From: RGIG1959 sp964564305
GTDB lineage: Bacteria > Bacillota > Clostridia > Oscillospirales > Acutalibacteraceae
Direction: 5' to 3'
Length of the DNA stretch: 12,946 bases
NCBI GenBank assembly: GCA_964564305.1
Contig: CAZMAM010000038.1
Location: 1-12,946 of the forward strand
In this document: in pieces, positions 1 through 6,181 of the stretch
Position numbering within the stretch: the stretch's first letter is position 1
Layout of the letters: the number at the start of each line of letters is the position of its first letter
Notes under the pieces: model-generated
What the model saw: the letters and a program-made list of their open reading frames with translations, nothing else
Told to the model about the DNA's origin: nothing
Databases searched by the model: none
Translations under genes and position numbers: made by a program

Positions 1-53
1 ACGCATTCATCGATTCAGGACGAGAATTTGCTTATTATGCGGTGTTGCCTTAA
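1..53. mobile_element. End of a mobile element (TIR family shared with two MITE-like copies), cut by window edge
   Basis: Bases 30-53, ending in TTAA at 50-53, carry a terminal sequence that on the minus strand reads TTAAGGCAACACCGCATAA. It matches the ends of the elements at 3753-3894 and 4877-5056. The interior (1-29) does not resemble the interiors of those two copies, so this may be a different member of the family or the end of a full insertion sequence whose transposase lies outside the window. It overlaps the last 13 codons and the stop of the surface-protein gene at 7-1917, so the insertion has replaced that protein's natural C-terminus. The other end and any target duplication cannot be seen. 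Confidence 0.55.
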
Positions 54-1917
54 GTGTAATTTTTCCAAATTGTTCGTCAACCCTATATCTAATTTTAAAG
101 AATCCGTTATTGGGCTGGGCAGCTATGGTGGGCAAGCACACGCCGATGATGGCTTCCGAACCGTTGACCGATTGAATGTAAATATGCGCAGTGCCGTTTG
201 ATGATTTTACGGCATATTGTTTGTTGTAATTCAGTTGTTCCACTACAGAGTAATCGCTCGAAACGCCAATGTGACAGCACACCAAACCTAACAAGGTTTG
301 AATCGGAATCTCCATGGTGATGTCCGTGCCTTCCAGCTTGACTTTCTGCGGATACAAAACTGCGGCGCGGGTAAGGCCGCCGCCCCATCCGTTGATGGTG
401 ATCTGGCTGGGATTTACCGATTCCCACCCGAGAGCCTGTTTGACCATGTCCATTTCGCTGTATGTTGCTGTGTACGCAACCGCCGTGTTCCAAGCCGGAT
501 CGTTGCGGTGACTGTTGATTAAGTTCTTAACATCCGAGGGGGCGCCGCCGTTCTCCGTATTGGCGCGAACTACTACGGATTTCCCGGCAACCGGCGCCTT
601 GCTGAATGTCCAGGCATCTTTGGTTTTGGGGTTAATGGTTTCCATCGCGCTGACTTTGGCGCCGAACAAAGAGAGAATCCGGTCAATCAGGCGTTCTCCC
701 GCCTTTAAGACGGTATTCGACATTTTCACCGTCAGGCAGTGGATTCCGGCGGGGGCAATCGTGAGCCGCAGCGCTCCGGTTTCACTGTCGTAAGTCCATA
801 CGTTATCTTCCGGCAGATACTCCACGCCGTTTACGGTAACGCTGTCTATGGTGTTGCTTTTCACGGATTTCAGCGCTTTTTCGTCTACGGCGAGGGTAAT
901 CTCGGTTTCCGACGCGGCAACGGGAATGCTCGCTTTGCCGTCATTGGCCGTACTGCCTTTTATATGCGCGGCATCACTGATGAAATCGAAAGACGCGTTA
1001 GGAACCGCGTTTGGCACGGTGTACACCAACTGTACGCGGCAGGAGTTGATGTCCAGTTTTCCCTGTGAGTTCAGATGGGTGTATTCCTTGGGAACATAGA
1101 GAATCCCCGTCTCATCGTCCATGATGAATCCGTCTTTCATCTGAGCGTAGGTGTTGTTTCGCGCGGCGTCCCAGTCGGTGAGCTTACCACCCTCAATATT
1201 CGCGCCAACCCATACGGCGTAGTATTCCGCTTCGGGATCCAGTTCAAACATCGGGGTGATATATGTGGTGTGGGAGAGGATTGCCATGAAATTTTCGGCT
1301 TCTCCGTCTCCGTCTTTATCCGACCACAGGGTATCCAGTGTGGCGTTCGGAACGATGCTTCCGTTGACAACGGTTGTGGAAACGGTGAGTATATCCTGAC
1401 GGGTGAGTTGATCCGAGGAACCGGCATATTCGGCATCGGCGTACTTCAGAATATACGCTTCCACATTTTCATAACTTGCTGTGCCGGAAACCGTTGCGGG
1501 CATAAACGCCGCAGCGCCGGGACTGCCGTTTTGGTTAAAAACCGGAATAACGGAACAGTCACTCTCCACGGTAAAGGTGGCGGTGTTTCCGGAAACGGAA
1601 ATGCTTTCGCCGTCCGCCGTTCCGTCTTTCACCCATAAAGCGAGGCTGTCACAAAAATAGCCTTCGTTGGGTGTGACGTTGACGGTTACGGTTTCACCGG
1701 AACCGATGGTGATACTGCCTTCGTCCGTGCCTTCAATAGAGGCGGAACCGTATTCGGAATCCAGCAATGTGACCGTTGCCGGATGGGGAGGCTCGGCGGA
1801 TACCGTCGAGCCGCTGTCGGACAGTGTCGGCAACATGGTGATTGGAACCATGCACAGCAGCAATATTGCCGCCGCGAAAACCGACACGGTTTTGTAAAGC
1901 GCTTTTTTAACTTTCAT
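7..1917 (-). CDS. Secreted surface protein with InlB-type B-repeat, probably truncated by a mobile element
   Basis: This encodes 636 residues starting at the ATG ending at 1917, preceded by AAAGGA. An upstream in-frame extension to 1965 runs through a terminator hairpin and lacks a ribosome site. Residues 1-41 form a signal peptide: basic start, hydrophobic stretch at about 11-30, and a VSA-like cleavage site. Residues about 47-127 look like a divergent InlB B-repeat (strand-rich, with a VTVNVTPNEGYF motif). The remainder is beta-rich, Asn/Thr-rich extracellular sequence. The stretch ending FFKIRYRVDEQFGKITLK resembles the junction that, in clostridial SpaA/CnaB-type surface proteins, leads into an isopeptide-forming domain. 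Here it runs straight into the mobile-element end, and the last 13 residues (ATPHNKQILVLNR) are encoded by the element. No LPXTG anchor or dockerin is present, so the product would be released or non-functional. The adhesin role is inference; no enzymatic motif was recognised. Confidence 0.8.
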   Translation of the reverse strand: MKVKKALYKTVSVFAAAILLLCMVPITMLPTLSDSGSTVSAEPPHPATVTLLDSEYGSASIEGTDEGSITIGSGETVTVNVTPNEGYFCDSLALWVKDGTADGESISVSGNTATFTVESDCSVIPVFNQNGSPGAAAFMPATVSGTASYENVEAYILKYADAEYAGSSDQLTRQDILTVSTTVVNGSIVPNATLDTLWSDKDGDGEAENFMAILSHTTYITPMFELDPEAEYYAVWVGANIEGGKLTDWDAARNNTYAQMKDGFIMDDETGILYVPKEYTHLNSQGKLDINSCRVQLVYTVPNAVPNASFDFISDAAHIKGSTANDGKASIPVAASETEITLAVDEKALKSVKSNTIDSVTVNGVEYLPEDNVWTYDSETGALRLTIAPAGIHCLTVKMSNTVLKAGERLIDRILSLFGAKVSAMETINPKTKDAWTFSKAPVAGKSVVVRANTENGGAPSDVKNLINSHRNDPAWNTAVAYTATYSEMDMVKQALGWESVNPSQITINGWGGGLTRAAVLYPQKVKLEGTDITMEIPIQTLLGLVCCHIGVSSDYSVVEQLNYNKQYAVKSSNGTAHIYIQSVNGSEAIIGVCLPTIAAQPNNGFFKIRYRVDEQFGKITLKATPHNKQILVLNR

Positions 1918-1954
1918 GTGTGAATCGTCCTTTCTGGTTGGTGATTTGGTGTAT

Positions 1955-1982
1955 AAAAAAAGCACCCGAATTTCGAGTGCTT
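1955..1982 (-). terminator. Intrinsic terminator between the CAP-protein gene and the surface-protein gene
   Basis: On the minus strand, AAGCACTCG pairs with CGGGTGCTT (9 bp with one G-T pair, 5-nt loop AAATT), followed by a run of seven T. It lies about 120 bp past the stop of the gene at 2106-3209 and would end its transcript. It is also only 38 bp upstream of the start codon of the next gene, so it either serves as a leader attenuator or that gene's promoter overlaps it. Confidence 0.8.
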
Positions 1983-2005
1983 AAAACAAAATTATGGGGT
2001 TTAAA

Positions 2006-2036
2006 AGTATATGGTTTAAAAAAGAGATAGAAGCAA
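2006..2036 (-). promoter_or_regulatory. Weak candidate promoter for the surface-protein gene, upstream of the terminator hairpin
   Basis: On the minus strand, TTGCTT (2031-2036) and TATACT (2006-2011) are separated by 19 bp, which is longer than ideal. Transcription would start near 2000 and pass through the hairpin at 1955-1982 before reaching the start codon at 1917. No better promoter was found in the 38 bp between hairpin and gene. Confidence 0.3.
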
Positions 2037-2105
2037 TAGATAAGAATCGGTGTTTGGCAAGCGTTGGAATTTTAGCATAGATAATGATCCGAACATTGGT
2101 ACGGT

Positions 2106-3209
2106 TTATTCATATTTATCGGTAGAAAGAAAGTTAATACAGTTAATGCAGTTGCCAGTAGTCGTTATCATACAACCAACTCCAACAAATTTTGCTGTCT
2201 TATCCATTAACATTTCCCAGTGCTTACTATTTGGATAATTGTATCCAGCAACACAACTTTCAGCTATCTGTTCAGCGTTATCCAGATCACCTTGCCCTCC
2301 ACCACAGCATTCTCCAGAAAGATAATTTCCGTCACCCGATGGAAGATATGCTTTGTAAGTATTAAGCACTGTAAAATATGCATCGCCATATGAATATGCG
2401 CATAATGCCTCCATATAGTCATTAAAGTTGTGAGAAAAATCGTAGTATAACTGTCTGCAACGATATTCAGAAACCTTTGAATATTTTGTTAGTTGAATGA
2501 GGGGATCAAGCCCTGCCGCCATGCGAATATCATTGATTTTCTTTACTATTAGTTGGGCAATTTCTTTCTCATCAGCATGTTTCCACGAAGGCTTCGGTAC
2601 TTTTGGCCATGTTGGAAAATAATCAGGATCAATCGGTACACTGTTCCAATCTATAGCTTCTTCCGTTGTTGTCGGTTCCGTTGTGGTTGTCGTTTCTTCG
2701 GTGGTTGTGGTGGCGCGGGGATCTTCCGGCCCGCTTAAGGGATTATCCGTGCCCGCGCAAATGCGGTAGTAAAGCGCCATCGGCTCATACAGGCAATCGA
2801 CCCAGTCGTGATTTTGCACCGGCTGCCCGTGCAAACGCCGCCATTCATCGCACGGCGGCTCAAACCGTCCGTGTGAACGCATATTCCACGCAATCGTATC
2901 CGGGTCATCGTATAGGCAATTGGTAGGTTCTATTATTCCGGACGCGACCAGATACGCACTGAGGACGTCCACCATATCTCCGTGGCCGCTGTCGTCGAAA
3001 TCGCCGTATTTATCTACCGCGCCGTGTTCCACATATTCCTCATACGTTGTTTTCTTGCTTCTGTTTAGGAACCAGTCAACACCGTCGTCCTCCGCCGTTA
3101 CGGGCGCCGTCATTGCCGCTGCGCATCCGATGATAATCGCCAATGCCGAGATAAGGGCGATGAGTTTCTTGCTGGCGCCGTTTATATATGAAAACCGAGT
3201 TTTTTTCAT
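2106..3209 (-). CDS. Secreted CAP/SCP-domain protein with a dockerin-like EF-hand
   Basis: This encodes 367 residues. I chose the ATG ending at 3209 because AAAAGGAG lies about 10 bases before it; the in-frame ATG ending at 3230 has no ribosome site. Residues 1-39 are an export signal ending in a VTA site; IIGC at 26-29 could alternatively be a lipobox. Residues 70-81 (DFDDSGHGDMVD) have Asp at loop positions 1, 3 and 12, like one calcium-binding half of a type I dockerin; a second half was not found. Residues 167-184 are a Thr/Glu linker typical of ruminococcal extracellular proteins. Residues 212-367 fit a CAP (SCP/PR-1) fold: NDIRMAAGLDPL near the start, FSH at 258-260, SGE at 298-300, KHWE at 329-332, then VGVGC. 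H260, E300, H330 and E332 are candidates for the conserved cavity tetrad. The CAP half is clearly AT-richer than the N-terminal half. The domain calls are well supported; the substrate is unknown. Confidence 0.85.
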   Translation of the reverse strand: MKKTRFSYINGASKKLIALISALAIIIGCAAAMTAPVTAEDDGVDWFLNRSKKTTYEEYVEHGAVDKYGDFDDSGHGDMVDVLSAYLVASGIIEPTNCLYDDPDTIAWNMRSHGRFEPPCDEWRRLHGQPVQNHDWVDCLYEPMALYYRICAGTDNPLSGPEDPRATTTTEETTTTTEPTTTEEAIDWNSVPIDPDYFPTWPKVPKPSWKHADEKEIAQLIVKKINDIRMAAGLDPLIQLTKYSKVSEYRCRQLYYDFSHNFNDYMEALCAYSYGDAYFTVLNTYKAYLPSGDGNYLSGECCGGGQGDLDNAEQIAESCVAGYNYPNSKHWEMLMDKTAKFVGVGCMITTTGNCINCINFLSTDKYE

Positions 3210-3317
3210 TTTCTTCAATCTCCTTTTCATTTACCGTATGCATTGTGTTTCTTTCGTCTTCGATCCTACCGATGAGAACCCATAATCTGTGGCGGTAATG
3301 ACCGGATTATCCGGCTT

Positions 3318-3407
3318 TCGCGATGCCGCAAACCGGCTGCGCAGCAGCTTTTCCCCGCGATTTCAGTCTATCGCGTCCGGATCGGTTTGTCAAGGCAAAA
3401 TCGCGAT
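3318..3407. promoter_or_regulatory. Cluster of CGCGAT half-sites around the proximal promoter
   Basis: The same six-base motif occurs at 3319-3324 (CGCGAT), 3356-3361 (CGCGAT), 3370-3375 (ATCGCG) and 3400-3407 (ATCGCGAT, within the perfect palindrome AAAATCGCGATTTT at 3397-3410). The pair at 3356-3361 and 3370-3375 forms an inverted repeat with an 8-bp spacer that covers the -10 box and start region of the promoter at 3365-3393. The palindrome sits 3 bp upstream of its -35 box. The layout suggests binding sites for a repressor or activator; the regulator is unknown. Confidence 0.4.
3365..3393 (-). promoter_or_regulatory. Sigma-70-type promoter P2, proximal to the CAP-protein gene
   Basis: On the minus strand, TTGACA (3388-3393) and TAGACT (3365-3370) are separated by exactly 17 bp. 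Start near 3358 would give a leader of about 150 nt before the ATG at 3209. That leader can fold into GCTGC-TGC-GCAGC and into a larger hairpin in which CCGGTTTGCG faces CGCGAAAGCCGG. Confidence 0.6.
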
Positions 3408-3422
3408 TTTCCGGATATTTTT

Positions 3423-3479
3423 TTAGTCTGCGATGCGCCCACGCTTTCGCTTTACACGGTCTGACCGGTTCTGTTTCAC
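3423..3479 (-). CDS. Possible 18-residue basic leader peptide
   Basis: A GTG codon at 3477-3479 follows the very strong ribosome site GGGGAGGG (3487-3494) at a spacing of 7 bases, and the frame closes at a TAA (3423-3425). The peptide would read MKQNRSDRVKRKRGRIAD and is strongly basic. It lies between promoter P1 (3537-3565) and promoter P2 (3365-3393), so only the P1 transcript would translate it. It could be a regulatory leader ORF, the ruined start of a lost gene, or chance. I do not recognise the peptide; the ribosome site is the main argument. Confidence 0.3.
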   Translation of the reverse strand: MKQNRSDRVKRKRGRIAD

Positions 3480-3536
3480 GGTTTTTCCCTCCCCATATGC
3501 CTTCAATTGGTGGCGTCTTTTTTTGTCTGCAACTTT

Positions 3537-3565
3537 ACAATACCACATCTGGTATTCTTTGTCAA
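3537..3565 (-). promoter_or_regulatory. Sigma-70-type promoter P1, distal to the CAP-protein gene
   Basis: On the minus strand, TTGACA (3560-3565) and TATTGT (3537-3542) are separated by 17 bp. A transcript from near 3530 would carry a leader of about 320 nt, including the short basic ORF and P2, before the gene at 2106-3209. A palindrome (3539-3556) lies inside this promoter. An isolated TATAAT on the opposite strand (3567-3572) lacks a -35 box. Confidence 0.6.
3539..3556. promoter_or_regulatory. Palindromic operator candidate inside promoter P1
   Basis: The minus strand reads AATACCAGATGTGGTATT, a perfect inverted repeat with 7-bp arms and a 4-bp centre. It overlaps the -10 box and most of the spacer of P1, the position expected of a repressor site. 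The shape (18 bp, dyad) fits GntR- or LacI-type regulators, but the regulator cannot be named from the sequence. Confidence 0.5.
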
Positions 3566-3600
3566 GTATAATCTGCATATTGTATTAAATTTTTTTGGGG

Positions 3601-3680
3601 CTGTGGAAAGCCAGCGGCCTGTTTTTCGGGGATACAGGCTTTTTGCGTTGTTTTCGCACCTGTACTTCGGCTTTCCATGG
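3601..3680. other. Compact structured element of unknown function (nested inverted repeats)
   Basis: CTGTGGAAAGCC (3601-3612) can pair with GGCTTTCCATGG (3669-3680) over 12 bp including two G-T pairs. Inside are GCCTGT/ACAGGC (3617-3622 with 3634-3639), followed on the plus strand by TTTTT, and TGCG/CGCA (3644-3647 with 3655-3658). TACAGG (3633-3638) can alternatively pair with CCTGTA (3659-3664), so two mutually exclusive folds exist. It could be a small RNA, a plus-strand terminator, or a palindromic repeat. It matches no riboswitch class I know. The rest of the stretch 3681-3752 shows no gene. Confidence 0.35.
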
Positions 3681-3752
3681 TGTAGGGGGCACGGTTGCGC
3701 CGGCTTGCTTTAATTCTATGTAGGTTTTTATGGCAGAGATTTTGATCGATTT

Positions 3753-3894
3753 TTCAGGCAATACCGCACAATGATTGTGCGTCAGATGTGCTGTCAGATT
3801 TTTCGTTAGATGCTACAAAAATGCTCGCGAATACTTTTATGTATTCGCGAGCATTTTTTTAAGCAATAAACTGCCTTTATGTGGTGCTACTGAC
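3753..3894. mobile_element. MITE-like element, copy A, abutting the nagB stop codon
   Basis: The left end (3756 onward) reads AGGCAATACCGCACAATG. The right end (3875-3893) is a decayed inverted copy (CTTTATGTGGTGCTAC) differing from the right end of copy B mainly by transitions. The interior from 3780 to about 3860 aligns with the reverse complement of copy B, for instance GTCAGATTTTTCGTTAG. Copy A lacks roughly 40 bp of copy B's interior. No coding sequence is present, so it would have been moved by a transposase elsewhere. It ends immediately before the nagB stop codon (3896-3898) and supplies a hairpin there. Confidence 0.65.
3817..3860 (-). terminator. nagB: Perfect hairpin terminator of nagB, provided by the MITE-like element
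   Basis: AAAAATGCTCGCGAATAC (3817-3834) is the exact reverse complement of 3841-3858, giving an 18-bp perfect stem with a 6-nt loop. In the nagB direction the stem ends in five T; in the plus direction it ends in seven, so it can act both ways. It lies about 36 bp past the nagB stop and is the only terminator candidate for that gene. Confidence 0.75.
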
Positions 3895-3895
3895 A

Positions 3896-4651
3896 TTATT
3901 GTGTGCAGCTATCATCGGCATTTTTGTTCAGCAACCGGGCAGATTCACGATCCAGCATTACCGTTACATGCGGATGCATTTGTAAAATGGAAGCGGGACA
4001 ATGGGGAGTAACCGGGCCGGTAATCATGGCCTTGACGGCTTCAGCCTTGTTGAATCCCGTGGCGATAATGACAATGGATTTTGCCTTCATGATAGAGCCG
4101 ATACCCATGGTTAAGGCTTGCCGGGGCACATCGTCCGCACCGGTAAAAAAGCGCCGGTTAGCCTCAATCGTGCTCTCGGTCAGATTGACCAGATGTGTGG
4201 CAACGGGAAATGCATCAGACGGCTCATTAAACGCAATGTGCCCGTTTCTTCCGATACCGAGAATCTGCAAATCGATCCCGCCGTGAACTTCAATGGCCCG
4301 ATCGTATGCGCGACATTCCTCTTGTGGATCAACTGCGGTTCCGGACAGCACATGAATCCGATTTTCCGGGATATTCAAACCAGAAAATAAGTTTTGATGC
4401 ATAAAATAATAGTAGCTTTGTTCATTTTGGTGATCCAATCCCACATACTCGTCAAGATTGAATGTGGTTACACCGAAAAAATCCACCGCACCGTTTCGAT
4501 AATATTCCACCATCCGTCGGTAGGTCAAAACAGGTGATGAACCGGTCGCCAACCCCAAAACACTGTTTGGCTTGGCAATTATCTGTGACGCAAATAAAGC
4601 CGCTGCGGCTTCTCCGATGGCTTCATCGTTTTCATATACATGAACGATCAC
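3896..4651 (-). CDS. nagB: Glucosamine-6-phosphate deaminase NagB
   Basis: This enzyme converts glucosamine 6-phosphate to fructose 6-phosphate and ammonia in the cytoplasm, feeding amino-sugar carbon into glycolysis. The protein is 251 residues, near the usual size for bacterial NagB. Visible motifs are the phosphate loop LATGSSP (34-40), FNLDEYVGL with D67 and E68, and GIGRNGHIAFNEP (132-144) with H138 and E143 in place of the catalytic His and Glu. Position 136 is Asn where the E. coli enzyme has Asp; from memory this occurs in other Gram-positive NagB proteins. The start is a GTG at 4649-4651 with AAAGGA nine bases upstream. It is transcribed divergently from the isomerase/ThuA pair and is not next to nagA, so its inducer is unclear. 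No convincing sigma-70 promoter was seen in 4652-4800. Confidence 0.95.
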   Translation of the reverse strand: MIVHVYENDEAIGEAAAALFASQIIAKPNSVLGLATGSSPVLTYRRMVEYYRNGAVDFFGVTTFNLDEYVGLDHQNEQSYYYFMHQNLFSGLNIPENRIHVLSGTAVDPQEECRAYDRAIEVHGGIDLQILGIGRNGHIAFNEPSDAFPVATHLVNLTESTIEANRRFFTGADDVPRQALTMGIGSIMKAKSIVIIATGFNKAEAVKAMITGPVTPHCPASILQMHPHVTVMLDRESARLLNKNADDSCTQ

Positions 4652-4848
4652 AGTATATCATCCTTTCTCAACGAGCACTTTAACCACCATTATCATCTTT
4701 TTTCCTGAAATGCCTATATATTTTCGGACATAAAATTTGTATATTTGGTCATTCCGAACGGAAAGATGCAAAAGTATTGTCCTACATTTTATTTTACTAA
4801 TACTTTAGAAGTTAATAGTGTAAAATCTAATTATTTTTCATCGCTTAC

Positions 4849-4877
4849 TTGACTTCTTATTATTTATCTGTTAATAT
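4849..4877 (+). promoter_or_regulatory. Sigma-70-type promoter for the isomerase/ThuA operon
   Basis: TTGACT (4849-4854) and TAATAT (4872-4877) are separated by 17 bp. The -10 box ends exactly where the MITE-like copy B begins, so transcripts would start inside the element and carry about 290 nt of leader. An inverted repeat, ATTTTAC (4791-4797) and GTAAAAT (4820-4826), lies just upstream and could bind a regulator. The rest of the 525-bp divergent region 4652-5176 holds copy B and otherwise no recognised gene. Confidence 0.5.
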
Positions 4878-5056
4878 TAAGGAAACACCGCACAATGACC
4901 GCTTAACGGCTTTGCACGTCATCTGCTTGCATATTTTCCGTTATATTTTGCAAAAATGCTCGAAAATACACAAAGTATTTCCTGCGCTTTTTGTTTCAAC
5001 TAACGAAAAATCTGACGGAGCATCTGACGCTGGGTCTTTATGCGGTATTGCCTTAA
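4877..5056. mobile_element. MITE-like element, copy B, full length (180 bp)
   Basis: The element is bounded by TTAA on both sides, with inverted ends: GGAAACACCGCACAATGAC on the left (from 4881) against TGCGGTATTGCC on the right (5041-5052). Because TTAA is palindromic it may be part of the repeat or a target-site duplication. No transposase is encoded; open frames through it are incidental. The interior contains AAAAATGCTCGAAAATAC and a complementary region near 4980, an imperfect version of the hairpin that is perfect in copy A. Confidence 0.75.
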
Positions 5057-5176
5057 AAAGTGTATTTATGCGAAAGCTCTCATCTAATAGAAAATATAAT
5101 AGAAAATGCGGTGAATATTTCGGATATATTGTGCAATTCCATAAAATGGTTTTCAAGTAAAAGGGGTGTGCCGGCG

Positions 5177-6145
5177 TTGAAAATCGGTGTTCTTACTGTT
5201 CCGCTTCAAGGTGAATCGGCAGAATCTGTTTTTCGTTATTTACATTCTTTAGGTGTGCAAAGTGTTGAACTCGGCGCAGGTGGTTATACTAATGCGAATC
5301 ACCTTAACCCGCAAAAATTGTTACATTCAAGCGATGCAGTTAAAGAGTTGAAAGAACTGCTTGCTCAATGTGAATTAGAGATTTGCGCGCTTTCCTGCCA
5401 CGGCAATCCGCTACATCCCAATCGCGAGCGCGCTGCCAAGGATCACATGATTTTTGTGGAAACCTGTCAAATTGCTCAGGCTTTAGGCGTAGATACCGTT
5501 GTCACTTTTTCCGGTTGCCCGGGTGACTGTGCTTCATCGAAACATCCTAATTGGGTTACTTGCGCGTGGCCGCAGGATTATTCGGAAATTTTGGAATGGC
5601 AGTGGGAAAGGGTACTGATTCCTTATTGGCAGGAAGCCACTGCTATTGCCGCATCGTACGGTGTGCATCGCATTGCCTTAGAGATGCACCCCGGCTTCTG
5701 TGTTTATAATCCGGAAACTTTATTGAAGCTGCGGGAAGCGGTTGGCAGTTCCATCGGCGCAAATTTTGATCCCAGTCATTTGATTTGGCAGGGAATTGAT
5801 CCGGTGGCCGCGATAAAAGCACTTCGCGGAGCCATTTATCATGTACATGCCAAGGATACCGGTTTCGATGCGCAAAATTGTGCGGTTAATGGGGTACTGG
5901 ATACCAAATCTTTTGACAAAGCATCCATGAGATCATGGATTTTTCGCACTATCGGTTACGGACACGATACTCAGTATTGGAAAGATATCATTTCTGCATT
6001 GCAGATGGCCGGCTATGATCGAACGATAAGCATTGAACATGAAGATGCACTGCTCTCGGTTCGGGAGGGGCTTGAAAAGGCCATCACTTTTTTGAAAGAT
6101 ATTATTATTTCGGATAAACCTCAGCAAAAGCTTTTTTGGGCTTAA
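5177..6145 (+). CDS. Sugar phosphate isomerase/epimerase (xylose-isomerase-like TIM barrel)
   Basis: The protein has 322 residues from a TTG at 5177, chosen because AAAAGGGG lies 10 bases upstream and homologues of this type begin with (M)KIGVLTVPL; a GTG at 5168 sits too close to the same site. It belongs to the AP-endonuclease-2/xylose-isomerase-like barrel family, which isomerises or epimerises sugars with a divalent metal. Likely metal ligands are E169 (ALEMHPGF), D198 and H201 (NFDPSH), H222/H224 with D227 (YHVHAKD) and E287 (SIEHED). The segments SCHGNPLHP, TFSGCPGD and GYGHD are intact. It is followed 36 bases later by a ThuA-like gene on the same strand, a pairing often seen in uptake or breakdown of modified sugars. 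The exact substrate cannot be read from the sequence. The window holds no transporter or regulator for it. Confidence 0.85.
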   Translation: MKIGVLTVPLQGESAESVFRYLHSLGVQSVELGAGGYTNANHLNPQKLLHSSDAVKELKELLAQCELEICALSCHGNPLHPNRERAAKDHMIFVETCQIAQALGVDTVVTFSGCPGDCASSKHPNWVTCAWPQDYSEILEWQWERVLIPYWQEATAIAASYGVHRIALEMHPGFCVYNPETLLKLREAVGSSIGANFDPSHLIWQGIDPVAAIKALRGAIYHVHAKDTGFDAQNCAVNGVLDTKSFDKASMRSWIFRTIGYGHDTQYWKDIISALQMAGYDRTISIEHEDALLSVREGLEKAITFLKDIIISDKPQQKLFWA

Positions 6146-6181
6146 GGGCATATGATTCGATAGTGGTAAGGAGTCAAAATA

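Noticed and set aside
1075..1638. Long plus-strand open frame opposite the surface-protein gene
   Set aside because: It lies antisense to a well-supported gene with signal peptide and ribosome site, and has no start signal or domain.
3210..3360. Leader of the CAP-protein gene as a cyclic-di-GMP riboswitch
   Set aside because: The characteristic GCAAA and tetraloop-receptor segments are not present on either strand; only generic hairpins were found.
3560..3660. Plus-strand promoter at TATAAT 3567-3572 driving a small RNA
   Set aside because: No -35 box or extended -10 is present at a suitable distance, so the promoter is not claimed as a feature.
4033..4260. NagB Asn136 in place of the E. 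coli catalytic Asp
   Set aside because: Asn at this position is, as far as I recall, common in Gram-positive NagB proteins, and the rest of the active site is intact.
4849..5160. Open frames across the copy B element, on both strands
   Set aside because: They follow the palindromic repeat and have no ribosome sites or protein-like composition.
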